From: a bacterium
GTDB taxonomy: Bacteria > JAMCPX01
DNA length: 52,975 nucleotides
Reading direction: 5' to 3'
Assembly (NCBI GenBank): GCA_021787665.1
Contig: JAJYLN010000017.1
Coordinates: 1 to 52,975 of the forward strand
The notes under the pieces are model-generated. The model was not told the DNA's origin. It saw nothing but the letters and a program-made list of their open reading frames with translations, and did not search any database. The translations under genes were made by a program, and so were the position numbers. Of this stretch, positions 23,339 to 31,026 are shown in pieces; within the stretch, counting starts at the first letter, position 1, and each line of letters opens with the position of its first letter.

Positions 23339-25666
23339 TTACCCCTTCTTTACGAGCAGCCTGAAGTGGGTATTATCGAGCTTATCAACCGAGACGATGA
23401 TGTTTCCGTCGTCCTCGAGGCTCCTTGGTACGTTCGTTATGGGCTCGCCCTCGTCGACGTAAATCTCGAGTTCGTCGCCGCTCGTCAGCTCCTCGAGCTT
23501 CAGCTTTGCCCTTACGTAGTTATACGGACACTTTACACCCTTTAAGTCCAGTATCTGTTTTGGCATCTTAACCTCTACTTTATTCGCCTCTCGTATACAT
23601 GTACCGTTCAGAAGCGCATCGTCAAATGATTCCGTTGTCTTTCTGATTCTGTGGATGGCGTTCCTGATGTCCTTTACCGTTTTTTCGACGTCGTCCGTCT
23701 GTCTGCTCTCGTGCAGCCTGGTATAGGTACCCATGATAGACTCATCTATAATTCCCTCTTTTCTCAGCTTCGCAACGTACATCCCTAAATCCTCCCCGGT
23801 CGTGTCCGGGTCGACACCCTGTGTAATGAGCAGCGCCTGCAGGGCGTAGATGAGTGCGTCCTTGCTGTAGGCGAGCGACTGCTCCGGGATGCCGCGCCCC
23901 GCAAATGTATTCGCGTCCATTATCTTTGTCTCTGCCCTGTTCAGGTATATCTCTATGGTGTCCACGACACCGCCCGCACACTCGCCCTTGCCGATGTCCT
24001 TTATGGTAAACGGCTCGTCCATGCCGAAGTCGTAGTAGAATTTCGGTGCACGCTCGTACTCAGGCAGGTAGGAGTAATGCAGCAGCTCCTCGGCCAGCCT
24101 CTCTTCTCCGTATCGGGCAACCCATGCCTTGAACGTCTCGTCCGCTTGTTTTGTGCTCGTGTACAACTCGAGTAGTGCTCTTGTAAAGGCGGGTGTATGC
24201 CCTGCCGGTATCTTCAGGAACGGTTTTGAGAAGCGAAACCCCCGCTCACTTCCTTCACCGCCCACATAGACCTGATAGAACGGGGCATGTCTCTCGCCTA
24301 TACGCCTTGCCATGCCGCTGAAGCCGATGCCGGCGATGTGGTGCTGTCCACATGAGTTGGGACAACCGCATACCCGTATCTTGATGTCCGACAAGTCGCC
24401 ACTCAGGTGGGTATCGAGCTCGTCGTGAATGGCCTGTGCCAGTCCCTGGGACCTCGCGATCCCGAGGTTGCACGTCTTTGCACCCGGACAGCTCACGATA
24501 TCGAGCACCGTGTTGTCCTGTGCTATCAAGCCAGCCCGCTTCAGATCAAGATACACGGTCTCGATAGTACCCGTACCTATCCACGGTATGATAAGATCCT
24601 GATCGAGGGTGGTCCTTATCTCTCCGCTTCCGTGGAGACGGGAGAGCCTCACGACCTCCCTGAGGCTTTGAGAGGTTGTATCGCCATAAGGCAGGTGAAT
24701 GATTACCGCGCAGTAGCCCCTTTGCAACTGCGTGATTACCCTGCTCTGTGCCCACTGCTCCCCGTCTTTGTCGGGCAGTATGCCATGATCTGTCTCCGCG
24801 GCGCTGCAGTTCATGGCGATGTCGGAATCCGGCTGATCGCCGTAGATGCCTCTCACGACCCGGTACTCTTCTTCTATCAGTGACTTTACCGCATCGATCC
24901 CTTTTTCCTCGATAAGATACTTCAGTCTTGCCATGTTCCTGTTTGTCCGGTTCCCATGCCTGTCGAAAACCCGTATGACAGCGTCCGCAAATTGGATCGC
25001 CTCATCGTATCGTATGAAATCTTTTATCAGTTCAGCGGCCCTTGGATGCCCGCCGAGACCACCGCCCACATAAACTGTAAAGCCTGGTATGCCGTCCCTC
25101 CCGGTGGCGATAAAGCCTATGTCGTTGATCCTGCTGTAGGCACAGTCATCGCCGCATCCGCTGAACGAGATCTTGAACTTCCTCGGCAGGTTCTGGCATA
25201 TCGGGTTGCCGAGGAAATGCTCAGATGTCCTGCGTGCAAGGGCCGATACATCGAACGCTTGTTTCGGGCAGATGCCTGCAAAAGGGCACGATGTAATGTT
25301 TCTCACCGAATTGCCGCAGGCCTCTCTTGTGGTGATACCGGCCTCTGCATAGGCAGATAGAATCTCGTGGACGTGCTTCAGGTCGACCCAATGAATCTGG
25401 ATGTCTTGTCTCGTCGTGAGATGCATAAGCCCGCGGGCATACTTCTGGGCGACTTCGGCTATACGATCGAGCTGATAATCCAGTATCCGGCCCTGCGGAA
25501 GTTTTGTCCTTACCATGTAGAACCCCGGCTGGCGCTGACTATAGACGCCATGGCTCAATCGCAGAGTCTTGAACTTCTCTTCGCTGAGCGTGCCTGACAG
25601 AAACCTCTCTATCTGGGCCCTAAATTCGTCTATATCGCTCGTTAGAAAATCTTTTAAAACCTGCAT
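23339..25666 (-). CDS. Siroheme sulfite/nitrite reductase with two Cys4 motifs, HEPN-like linker and C-terminal TusA domain
   Basis: A 775-residue fusion (numbers below count from an alternative GTG two codons upstream; ATG 25666 is preferred, with GAGG five bases before it). The reductase part has the usual internal duplication (ferredoxin-like half at 45-100, catalytic half from 110; repeated from ~315). The C-terminal half carries the siroheme-[4Fe-4S] set C395-x5-C401...C437-x3-C441. The N-terminal half also has a full set, C129-x5-C135...C173-x3-C177, where classical NirA/CysI proteins have lost the cysteines. Residues ~555-690 form a helical HEPN-like segment, and 705-777 a TusA/SirA-like sulfur-carrier domain with the active-site Cys in KGVKCPYN. 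No signal peptide, so cytoplasmic. Whether sulfite, nitrite or another sulfur compound is the substrate cannot be told; the TusA domain favours sulfur. Confidence 0.9.
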   Translation of the reverse strand: MQVLKDFLTSDIDEFRAQIERFLSGTLSEEKFKTLRLSHGVYSQRQPGFYMVRTKLPQGRILDYQLDRIAEVAQKYARGLMHLTTRQDIQIHWVDLKHVHEILSAYAEAGITTREACGNSVRNITSCPFAGICPKQAFDVSALARRTSEHFLGNPICQNLPRKFKISFSGCGDDCAYSRINDIGFIATGRDGIPGFTVYVGGGLGGHPRAAELIKDFIRYDEAIQFADAVIRVFDRHGNRTNRNMARLKYLIEEKGIDAVKSLIEEEYRVVRGIYGDQPDSDIAMNCSAAETDHGILPDKDGEQWAQSRVITQLQRGYCAVIIHLPYGDTTSQSLREVVRLSRLHGSGEIRTTLDQDLIIPWIGTGTIETVYLDLKRAGLIAQDNTVLDIVSCPGAKTCNLGIARSQGLAQAIHDELDTHLSGDLSDIKIRVCGCPNSCGQHHIAGIGFSGMARRIGERHAPFYQVYVGGEGSERGFRFSKPFLKIPAGHTPAFTRALLELYTSTKQADETFKAWVARYGEERLAEELLHYSYLPEYERAPKFYYDFGMDEPFTIKDIGKGECAGGVVDTIEIYLNRAETKIMDANTFAGRGIPEQSLAYSKDALIYALQALLITQGVDPDTTGEDLGMYVAKLRKEGIIDESIMGTYTRLHESRQTDDVEKTVKDIRNAIHRIRKTTESFDDALLNGTCIREANKVEVKMPKQILDLKGVKCPYNYVRAKLKLEELTSGDELEIYVDEGEPITNVPRSLEDDGNIIVSVDKLDNTHFRLLVKKG

Positions 25667-25698
25667 AAGCACCTCAATACGAGTAATTAACTTGTATA

Positions 25699-25728
25699 TA
25701 CATACATAATCCTTACTATTATTGTCAA
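25699..25728 (-). promoter_or_regulatory. Promoter of the siroheme reductase-TusA gene
   Basis: Minus strand TTGACA (25723-25728), 18-bp spacer, TATGTA (25699-25704), giving a leader of ~25 bases to ATG 25666. It is nearly back-to-back with the candidate promoter of the divergent operon. Confidence 0.6.
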
Positions 25729-25753
25729 GTATTATTTCATGTTCAGGTTTTTA

Positions 25754-25783
25754 TTGACAAGAAAAAAAACTGATTGCTACCCT
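25754..25783 (+). promoter_or_regulatory. Candidate promoter of the Lpd-lipoyl-cytochrome operon
   Basis: TTGACA (25754-25759), 18-bp spacer, TACCCT (25778-25783). The predicted start is only about six bases before ATG 25796, so the transcript would be nearly leaderless. The -10 is weak. Confidence 0.35.
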
Positions 25784-25795
25784 GAATTCGTGAGC

Positions 25796-27211
25796 ATGTA
25801 TGACCTTATAGTGATCGGCGCCGGTATCGGTGGCTATCCGGCAGCTATACGGGGGGCCCAGCTTGGGGCAAAGGTCCTTATCGTCGAAAAGGCCGAGGTG
25901 GGAGGTACCTGCCTGAATAGGGGCTGTATACCAACCAAGGCTCTGAAGGCGACCTCCGAAATGCTTGATGGCCTGCACAGGCTTGGCGAGTTCGGACTTT
26001 CGGGCAGGGTAGAAGTCAGTGTGGACATGAACAAGATCGTACAGAGGAAAAACCGGATCGTGGATGAACTCGTGAAAGGTGTTCATTTTTTATTGCGCTC
26101 GCAGGGGGTCACGTTAAAGTCAGGTGCTGTGACGTTTCTATCAAAGAACAAGGTCCGGATAACCTCGCGTGGCGGAGCGAGCGAGACCGCCGAATCGAAA
26201 GGATTCATCATAGCCACGGGATCTTCGCCGGCCGGACTCCCGGGCGTCGAGCCGGACGGCTCACGTATCCTCACGAGCGATCAGATACTCGATATTGATA
26301 CCTTGCCAAAAAGACTTATTATAATAGGAAGCGGCGTGATCGGCACCGAGATGGCTTTTATATTCCGGAGTTTGGGGGTCGATGTTACACTCCTCGAGAT
26401 GATGCCAAGGCCGTTACCATCGGAGGAGGAGGAAATATCGAGGTTAATCTCAAGGAGCTTTAAGAAAGTCGGTATCAAACTGAAGACGCAGGTCCGCGTT
26501 GCACGCATCGACATAAGAGACGACGTCAGCGTTTACCTTGACAATAATGAGGTCGTGAACGCAGACAGGGTACTTGTTGCGGTGGGAAGAAAGATAAATA
26601 CCGGCGAACTCGGGCTTGGGGCACTCGGTATAAAGCTTGGTAAACAGCACGAGATTATGGTTGATCCATTTTTTAACACAGGTATTGACAACATCTACGC
26701 ATGCGGTGATGTAATTGGCGGTATGATGCTCGCACACGTTGCTTACAAAGAAGGCATAACGGCGGCCGCAAATCTGCTGGGAAGCGAGAAACGGTCCATC
26801 AACTATCGTGCGATACCATATGCTATCTACTCGAGCCCTGAAGCGGCAAGCGTGGGACTTACTGAGGGAAAGGCACGGGACATGGGTTTCGAGGTCAGGA
26901 CGGGCGTGTTTCCGTACAGGGCACTGGGGAAGGCAAGGGCATATTCGGAGACGGACGGCGTTGTGAAAGTGGTCGTTGATGGTGACACGCAGAAAGTGCT
27001 CGGTATGCATGTCGTCGGTCCTCACGCCACGGACGCTATTGCTCAGGGCGCGATGGCCATCCAGAACGATCTGACCGTGCGATCGCTCAGCGATACCGTT
27101 GCCGCGCATCCGACCTATGCAGAGGCAGTGATGGAAGCCGCGGAGGATGTCTTTTCCCGTGCGATTCATCAGCCAAGGATAATGACGAAAGAACAATCGG
27201 GTGGGAATTGA
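25796..27211 (+). CDS. lpdA: Dihydrolipoyl dehydrogenase
   Basis: FAD flavoprotein that reoxidises dihydrolipoyl groups with NAD+. The 471-residue protein starts at the family-typical MYDLIVIGAGIGGYPAAIRG (FAD Rossmann); an ATG at 25739 adds an unlikely extension. The redox-active disulfide is C39-LNRG-C44, the NAD-binding motif is IIGSGVIGTEMA, and the second FAD motif is IYACGDVIGG. The C-terminal catalytic dyad is HPTYAEAVMEA (His/Glu). It heads a five-gene operon with a lipoyl carrier 18 bases after it. No E1/E2 dehydrogenase components and no other glycine-cleavage genes are in the window, so the dihydrolipoyl substrate is most likely the adjacent GcvH-like protein. Confidence 0.93.
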   Translation: MYDLIVIGAGIGGYPAAIRGAQLGAKVLIVEKAEVGGTCLNRGCIPTKALKATSEMLDGLHRLGEFGLSGRVEVSVDMNKIVQRKNRIVDELVKGVHFLLRSQGVTLKSGAVTFLSKNKVRITSRGGASETAESKGFIIATGSSPAGLPGVEPDGSRILTSDQILDIDTLPKRLIIIGSGVIGTEMAFIFRSLGVDVTLLEMMPRPLPSEEEEISRLISRSFKKVGIKLKTQVRVARIDIRDDVSVYLDNNEVVNADRVLVAVGRKINTGELGLGALGIKLGKQHEIMVDPFFNTGIDNIYACGDVIGGMMLAHVAYKEGITAAANLLGSEKRSINYRAIPYAIYSSPEAASVGLTEGKARDMGFEVRTGVFPYRALGKARAYSETDGVVKVVVDGDTQKVLGMHVVGPHATDAIAQGAMAIQNDLTVRSLSDTVAAHPTYAEAVMEAAEDVFSRAIHQPRIMTKEQSGGN

Positions 27212-27229
27212 GGAAGGAGGTTGATGCGT

Positions 27230-27613
27230 ATGGCAGATGATATCTGGTACAATGATGGCCATGTATGGACGACCGTAGAAGGAAATCATGCCTACATCGG
27301 CGTCTCGTATTATGCACAGGAAGAACTCGGCGACATCCTGTCGGTTGAGTTGCCAGAGGTCGGCGACAAGATCGTGCAGGGCAAGGCTTTTGGCGAGATT
27401 GAGTCAGCGAAGACTGTAAGCGATATCGTGTCTCCGCTTTCAGGCAGGGTCGTGGAAGTAAACAACGATGTGATCAATGAGCCCGGGATAATAAACGAAG
27501 ACCCTCTCGGCGATGGGTGGCTACTGGAGATAGAAGGGATCGACGCGAAAGAGCTGAGGTCGCTCATGACGCAGGAGAAGTACGAGAAGTATGTAAAGGA
27601 ACTGTCGAAATGA
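27230..27613 (+). CDS. GcvH-like lipoyl carrier protein
   Basis: A 127-residue lipoyl-domain protein closely following glycine cleavage H protein: IGVSYYAQEELGDILSVELPEVGD, then the lipoylation motif GEIESAKTVSDI with K61 as attachment site, and NEDPLGDGWLLEIE. ATG 27230 is chosen because AAGGAGG lies nine bases upstream; ATG 27224 would be too close. There is no gcvT or gcvP beside it. Stand-alone H-like proteins occur both as true GcvH and as lipoate-binding proteins (LbpA) of the sHdr sulfur-oxidation pathway. By sequence this one is nearer GcvH, but its neighbours (Lpd, NfnAB-like flavoproteins, divergent TusA-fused reductase) argue for a redox or sulfur role. Its stop overlaps the next start (ATGA). 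Confidence 0.88.
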   Translation: MADDIWYNDGHVWTTVEGNHAYIGVSYYAQEELGDILSVELPEVGDKIVQGKAFGEIESAKTVSDIVSPLSGRVVEVNNDVINEPGIINEDPLGDGWLLEIEGIDAKELRSLMTQEKYEKYVKELSK

Positions 27614-28440
27614 ACAAAATCGTGAAGAAGAGGATGCTGTCGCCGGTGATAGCGGAGATAGAGCTGTCAGCACCGTACATTGCGAGGTCGCAGAAGCCGG
27701 GACAGTTTGTCATCGTGAGGGTCGACGATAGGGGCGAGAGGATACCCCTCACCATTGCGCATGCGGATGCAGAGAAGGGCACGATTACCCTTATCGTGCA
27801 ATCGATAGGCAAAACAACGACCAGGTTCAATTTGATGGAGGCTGGCGAGTCGGTCGCGGACCTGGTGGGACCGCTCGGTAAGCCATCGCATATACAGTAT
27901 TTCGGAAGGGTCGTGACGATAGGCGGTGGCGTCGGTACCGCCATAGCCTGGCCTACGACCCGGGCGTTTAAAGAGGCGGGCAACGAGGTCATCAGCATCA
28001 TTGGTGCACGGACGAAAGAGTTGCTGATCCTTGAGCAGGAGATGCGCGAGATCTCGGACAGGGTCATAGTCACAACCGATGACGGGAGCTACGCGAACAA
28101 AGGGTTCGTGACGGACTCACTGAAGGGACTCATAGAGAATGATACGATACCGAACCTCGTCCTTGCGATCGGTCCTGTCCCGATGATGCGGGCCATCTCG
28201 GAACTCACGCGCACGTATGCGATACCGACCGTCGTGAGCCTTAACCCCATCATGCTCGACGGCACAGGCATGTGCGGGGTGTGCAGGGTCTCGGTGGGCG
28301 GCAAGACGATGTTCGCGTGCGTCGACGGCCCGGAGTTCGATGCGCATCAGGTGGACTTCAATGGTCTTACTCAGAGGCTGAGGTCGTACCAGAAAGAGGA
28401 GAAATTGTCCCTGGAACTTCTAAAATCATGGGAAAGGTAA
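27610..28440 (+). CDS. NfnA/SudB-like ferredoxin-NADP+ reductase subunit alpha
   Basis: A 276-residue FAD/[2Fe-2S] protein. The N-terminal FAD-binding barrel contains KPGQFVIVRVDDRGERIPLTIA, the NAD(P)-binding domain begins VVTIGGGVGTAIAWP, and the C-terminal cluster ligands lie in GTGMCGVCRVSVGGKTMFACVDGPEFD. This is the pattern of dihydroorotate-dehydrogenase-electron-transfer/sulfide-dehydrogenase subunit B and NfnA. With the next gene it should form an NfnAB-type complex exchanging electrons between NAD(H), NADP(H) and ferredoxin, in some organisms by flavin bifurcation, in others acting as polysulfide/sulfide dehydrogenase. ATG 27610 overlaps the lipoyl-protein stop. Confidence 0.88.
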   Translation: MNKIVKKRMLSPVIAEIELSAPYIARSQKPGQFVIVRVDDRGERIPLTIAHADAEKGTITLIVQSIGKTTTRFNLMEAGESVADLVGPLGKPSHIQYFGRVVTIGGGVGTAIAWPTTRAFKEAGNEVISIIGARTKELLILEQEMREISDRVIVTTDDGSYANKGFVTDSLKGLIENDTIPNLVLAIGPVPMMRAISELTRTYAIPTVVSLNPIMLDGTGMCGVCRVSVGGKTMFACVDGPEFDAHQVDFNGLTQRLRSYQKEEKLSLELLKSWER

Positions 28441-28446
28441 TGTAAC

Positions 28447-29859
28447 ATGGCAACATTGGACAAGAAAGAAAGACTCAAGATACAGAGGCATGCGATGCCT
28501 GAGCAGGACCCGATGGTCAGGATAGCCAACTTCGAAGAGGTCAATTTCGGGTTTACACCGAACCTCGCGATAGAAGAGGCGCAGCGATGCCTCCTGTGCC
28601 CGAAGCCGCTCTGCGTGGCCGGATGCCCGGTCAACATTGATATACCCTCCTTCATAAATCTTATAGCGGAGGGTAAATTCACAGAGGCGGCAAAGAAGAT
28701 AAAAGAGACCAACAGCCTTCCTGCGATATGCGGCAGGGTATGTCCCCAGGAAGAGCAGTGCGAAGGCGTGTGTGTCATCGGGAAGAAGGGCACCCCCGTT
28801 GCAATAGGCCACCTTGAGCGGTTTGTCGCTGACTGGGAAAGGACACACGGCGAGATCTCGGTGCCCGGGAAAAGGCCTGCAACCGGTAAGAAGGTTGCTG
28901 TCGTGGGCTCCGGACCGGCCGGGCTGACGGTCGCATCTGAGCTCGTGCAGATGGGGCATGCGGTCACCGTATTCGAGGCGCTCCATGTTCCGGGAGGCGT
29001 GCTTGCCTATGGCATACCCGAATTCAGGTTACCCAAGGACATCCTGGGCAGCGAGGTGGACTATTTGAAGAGGCTCGGTGTCGATATCGTTACCGACTTT
29101 GTCGTTGGAAAGACTTCTACCCTGGATGAGCTGCTGGAATCGGGCTACGACGCAGCATTTGTGGGAAGCGGCGCCGGCTTGCCCGTCTTCCTGAACATAC
29201 CAGGAGAGAACCTCAACGGTGTTTATTCGGCCAACGAGTACCTCACGAGGACCAACCTCATGAAGTCGTACCTCTTCCCTGAGTACGACACCCCCATAGC
29301 AAAGGCCAGAGGCGTGGTCGTGTTCGGAGGCGGTAACACGGCCATGGACGCGGTGCGGACGGCCAAGAGATTTGGCACGGAACATGCATACCTGATCTAC
29401 AGGAGGTCATGGGAAGAAATGCCGGCAAGGCTTGAAGAGCGACACCACGCAAAGGCAGAGGGCATCGAGTTCGTGTTTCTGACAGCTCCGACGAGGTTCA
29501 TAGGCGACGAGAGCGGCTGGGTCAAGGCCGTGGAGTGCATCAAGATGGAGCTCGGTGACCCGGACGCGTCGGGAAGAAGGAGGCCCGTACCCATAAAAGG
29601 ATCGGAGTATATGATTGACGCGGAACTCGCCGTGATCGCCGTCGGCAACGGTTCGAACCCGCTGATACCGCTCACGACGCCCGCTATACAGACGAACAAG
29701 TGGGGCAACATCATCGTCAAAGACAAGAGTACATCAACCACGAAGAGCGGCGTCTTCGCGGGCGGCGACATCGTGAGGGGTGGAGCAACGGTAATATTGG
29801 CAATGGGAGACGGCAAGCGGGCGGCAAGAGAAATAGATGTGTATCTGAAATCAAAATAA
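28447..29859 (+). CDS. NfnB/SudA-like subunit (glutamate synthase small-subunit family)
   Basis: A 470-residue flavoprotein of the GltD family. The N-terminal region has cysteine clusters for [4Fe-4S] binding (CLLCPKPLCVAGCPVNIDIP and ICGRVCPQEEQCEGVC). Two nucleotide-binding Rossmann motifs follow (VAVVGSGPAGLTVASEL for FAD; VVVFGGGNTAMDAVRTA for NAD(P)H), and a final FAD motif GVFAGGDIVRGGATVILAMGDG. Partnered by the preceding NfnA/SudB-like gene seven bases upstream. No large glutamate synthase subunit (gltB) is present, which argues against glutamate synthase and for NADH-dependent ferredoxin:NADP+ oxidoreductase or sulfide dehydrogenase. It is followed directly by the cytochrome gene, an unusual partner. 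Confidence 0.88.
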   Translation: MATLDKKERLKIQRHAMPEQDPMVRIANFEEVNFGFTPNLAIEEAQRCLLCPKPLCVAGCPVNIDIPSFINLIAEGKFTEAAKKIKETNSLPAICGRVCPQEEQCEGVCVIGKKGTPVAIGHLERFVADWERTHGEISVPGKRPATGKKVAVVGSGPAGLTVASELVQMGHAVTVFEALHVPGGVLAYGIPEFRLPKDILGSEVDYLKRLGVDIVTDFVVGKTSTLDELLESGYDAAFVGSGAGLPVFLNIPGENLNGVYSANEYLTRTNLMKSYLFPEYDTPIAKARGVVVFGGGNTAMDAVRTAKRFGTEHAYLIYRRSWEEMPARLEERHHAKAEGIEFVFLTAPTRFIGDESGWVKAVECIKMELGDPDASGRRRPVPIKGSEYMIDAELAVIAVGNGSNPLIPLTTPAIQTNKWGNIIVKDKSTSTTKSGVFAGGDIVRGGATVILAMGDGKRAAREIDVYLKSK

Positions 29860-29873
29860 AGGGGGTGAACGGT

Positions 29874-30317
29874 ATGAGGTTTGCAAAAGTGTTTACGGTA
29901 TTGGTAGCAGCGCTTTTCGTTACAGCGATGGCCTACACCGTGGTAGCGGCGCCTACCTATGTTGGTGTCAACCAGTGCAAAATGTGCCACATGAAGCAGT
30001 ACAACGTCTGGAAGGGCACCGCGCATGCGAAGGCATTCGACGTGCTGAAGCCTGCGGACCAGGCAAAGCCGGCGTGTGTGAAGTGCCATGTAACGGGTGA
30101 CAATAAGTCACTGCCGGGCGTACAGTGCGAGGCGTGTCACGGTCCAGGCAGCGAGTACAAAATGTTTTCCGTTATGAAGAACCTGAAAGAGGCCGAGGCG
30201 AAGGGATTGACCCCGAAGCCGGTGGGTGTATGCGTGAAATGCCACAACAAGAACAGCCCGAACTTCAAGGGATTCGATTTCAAGACCATGTGGCCCAAGA
30301 TCCAGCACGGCCTGTGA
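29874..30317 (+). CDS. Periplasmic tetraheme cytochrome c (cytochrome c554-like)
   Basis: A 147-residue exported protein: signal peptide MRFAKVFTVLVAALFVTAMAYTVVA, then four CxxCH heme sites (CKMCH, CVKCH, CEACH, CVKCH) and further His residues (KGTAHAKAFDVL, CHGPG) that could be distal ligands. The spacing resembles the cytochrome c554 family. It should accept or deliver electrons in the periplasm. The ribosome site GGGGGTGA precedes ATG 29874. It is the last gene of the Lpd-lipoyl-NfnAB-like operon, ended by a strong terminator. A physical link between the cytoplasmic flavoproteins and this cytochrome would need a membrane partner that is not encoded here. Confidence 0.93.
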   Translation: MRFAKVFTVLVAALFVTAMAYTVVAAPTYVGVNQCKMCHMKQYNVWKGTAHAKAFDVLKPADQAKPACVKCHVTGDNKSLPGVQCEACHGPGSEYKMFSVMKNLKEAEAKGLTPKPVGVCVKCHNKNSPNFKGFDFKTMWPKIQHGL

Positions 30318-30351
30318 TCCGCGAGAAAGAAATCATGATTGACTGATGGGA

Positions 30352-30382
30352 GAGGGCGTCCGCTTGGGCGCCCTCATCTTTT
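30352..30382 (+). terminator. Intrinsic terminator of the Lpd-cytochrome operon
   Basis: A 10-bp stem, GAGGGCGTCC / GGGCGCCCTC (one G-U), loop GCTT, followed by ATCTTTT. It lies 34 bases after the cytochrome stop and just before the convergent minus-strand gene. Confidence 0.88.
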
Positions 30383-30393
30383 CTGATAGGCAC

Positions 30394-31026
30394 TCAGAGG
30401 ATCAGGGAGAGGGTGCGTTCGCCGGGAATGACCCTGTGCTCGTTGTAGAGCTCCGCGATAGTGAGTACCGTGTGCAGCCTGCCGAGCCCGGCCATCCGGG
30501 CAAGCCTTTCCGATGCCGGCCCGATCTTTATCAGGATATGGTTTTTTCGGCGTTCGCCTATCTTCGTTGCAAGGATCTTCAGTACCTCTTCGACCCGGAT
30601 CCTCGGGGGCTTGAAGACGACGGTGCCCGGGCTTATCGAGACGGTCGTCTTCTTGCGGAATATGCCTTTGTAGAACGTGAGCTCCATAGGGTCGGACGCC
30701 TTTGCGATCGTCATCAATTCCTCGAAGGTCAGCTCGATGATGGACGTGTCTTTCACAGCGATGAGGGAGATGTCTGCATTCGATGGCGCGTTCAGATTAC
30801 CGAAGCACTCTCCTGCCTGCAGCGATATGAGCCCGAGGGATTGGTCAGCCTTTGCCTTGACGTCGCACCTGACCTCTCCGGCGAGGACTATGGAGCCGTC
30901 CTCCCTGGCCGCATCCATATCGATCTTCGACCCAGCTTTGAAGGTGGACCATTTCCTTTTCCTGATGAGGTCCTCGTGCTTTTTCATGCCCTTGGACAGG
31001 TTATAGCCGCTGACGTACCAGAACAT
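30394..31026 (-). CDS. Cyclic-nucleotide-binding-domain regulator-like protein
   Basis: A 210-residue protein starting at ATG 31026, overlapping the NtrX-type stop by one base (TGATG). The first ~130 residues look like a degenerate cNMP-binding beta-roll (LAGEVRCDVKAK...LISLQAGECFGNLNAP...ISLIAVKDTSIIELTFEEL). The C-terminal segment ASERLARMAGLGRLHTVLTIAELYNEHRVI has the spacing of a Crp-type helix-turn-helix but few consensus residues. It may be a Crp/Fnr-like regulator or a sensory partner of the two-component system. The longer upstream frame is only the antisense-frame reading of ntrX and was discarded. It is the last gene of the minus-strand run. Confidence 0.65.
   Translation of the reverse strand: MFWYVSGYNLSKGMKKHEDLIRKRKWSTFKAGSKIDMDAAREDGSIVLAGEVRCDVKAKADQSLGLISLQAGECFGNLNAPSNADISLIAVKDTSIIELTFEELMTIAKASDPMELTFYKGIFRKKTTVSISPGTVVFKPPRIRVEEVLKILATKIGERRKNHILIKIGPASERLARMAGLGRLHTVLTIAELYNEHRVIPGERTLSLIL

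Noticed and set aside
27230-27613. Reading the lipoyl gene as part of a glycine cleavage operon
   Set aside because: No gcvT, gcvP or glycine riboswitch nearby; operon partners are Lpd, NfnAB-like proteins and a cytochrome.
28447-29859. Glutamate synthase small subunit as the function
   Set aside because: No large subunit; the adjacent SudB/NfnA-like gene makes an NfnAB/SudAB-type pair more likely.
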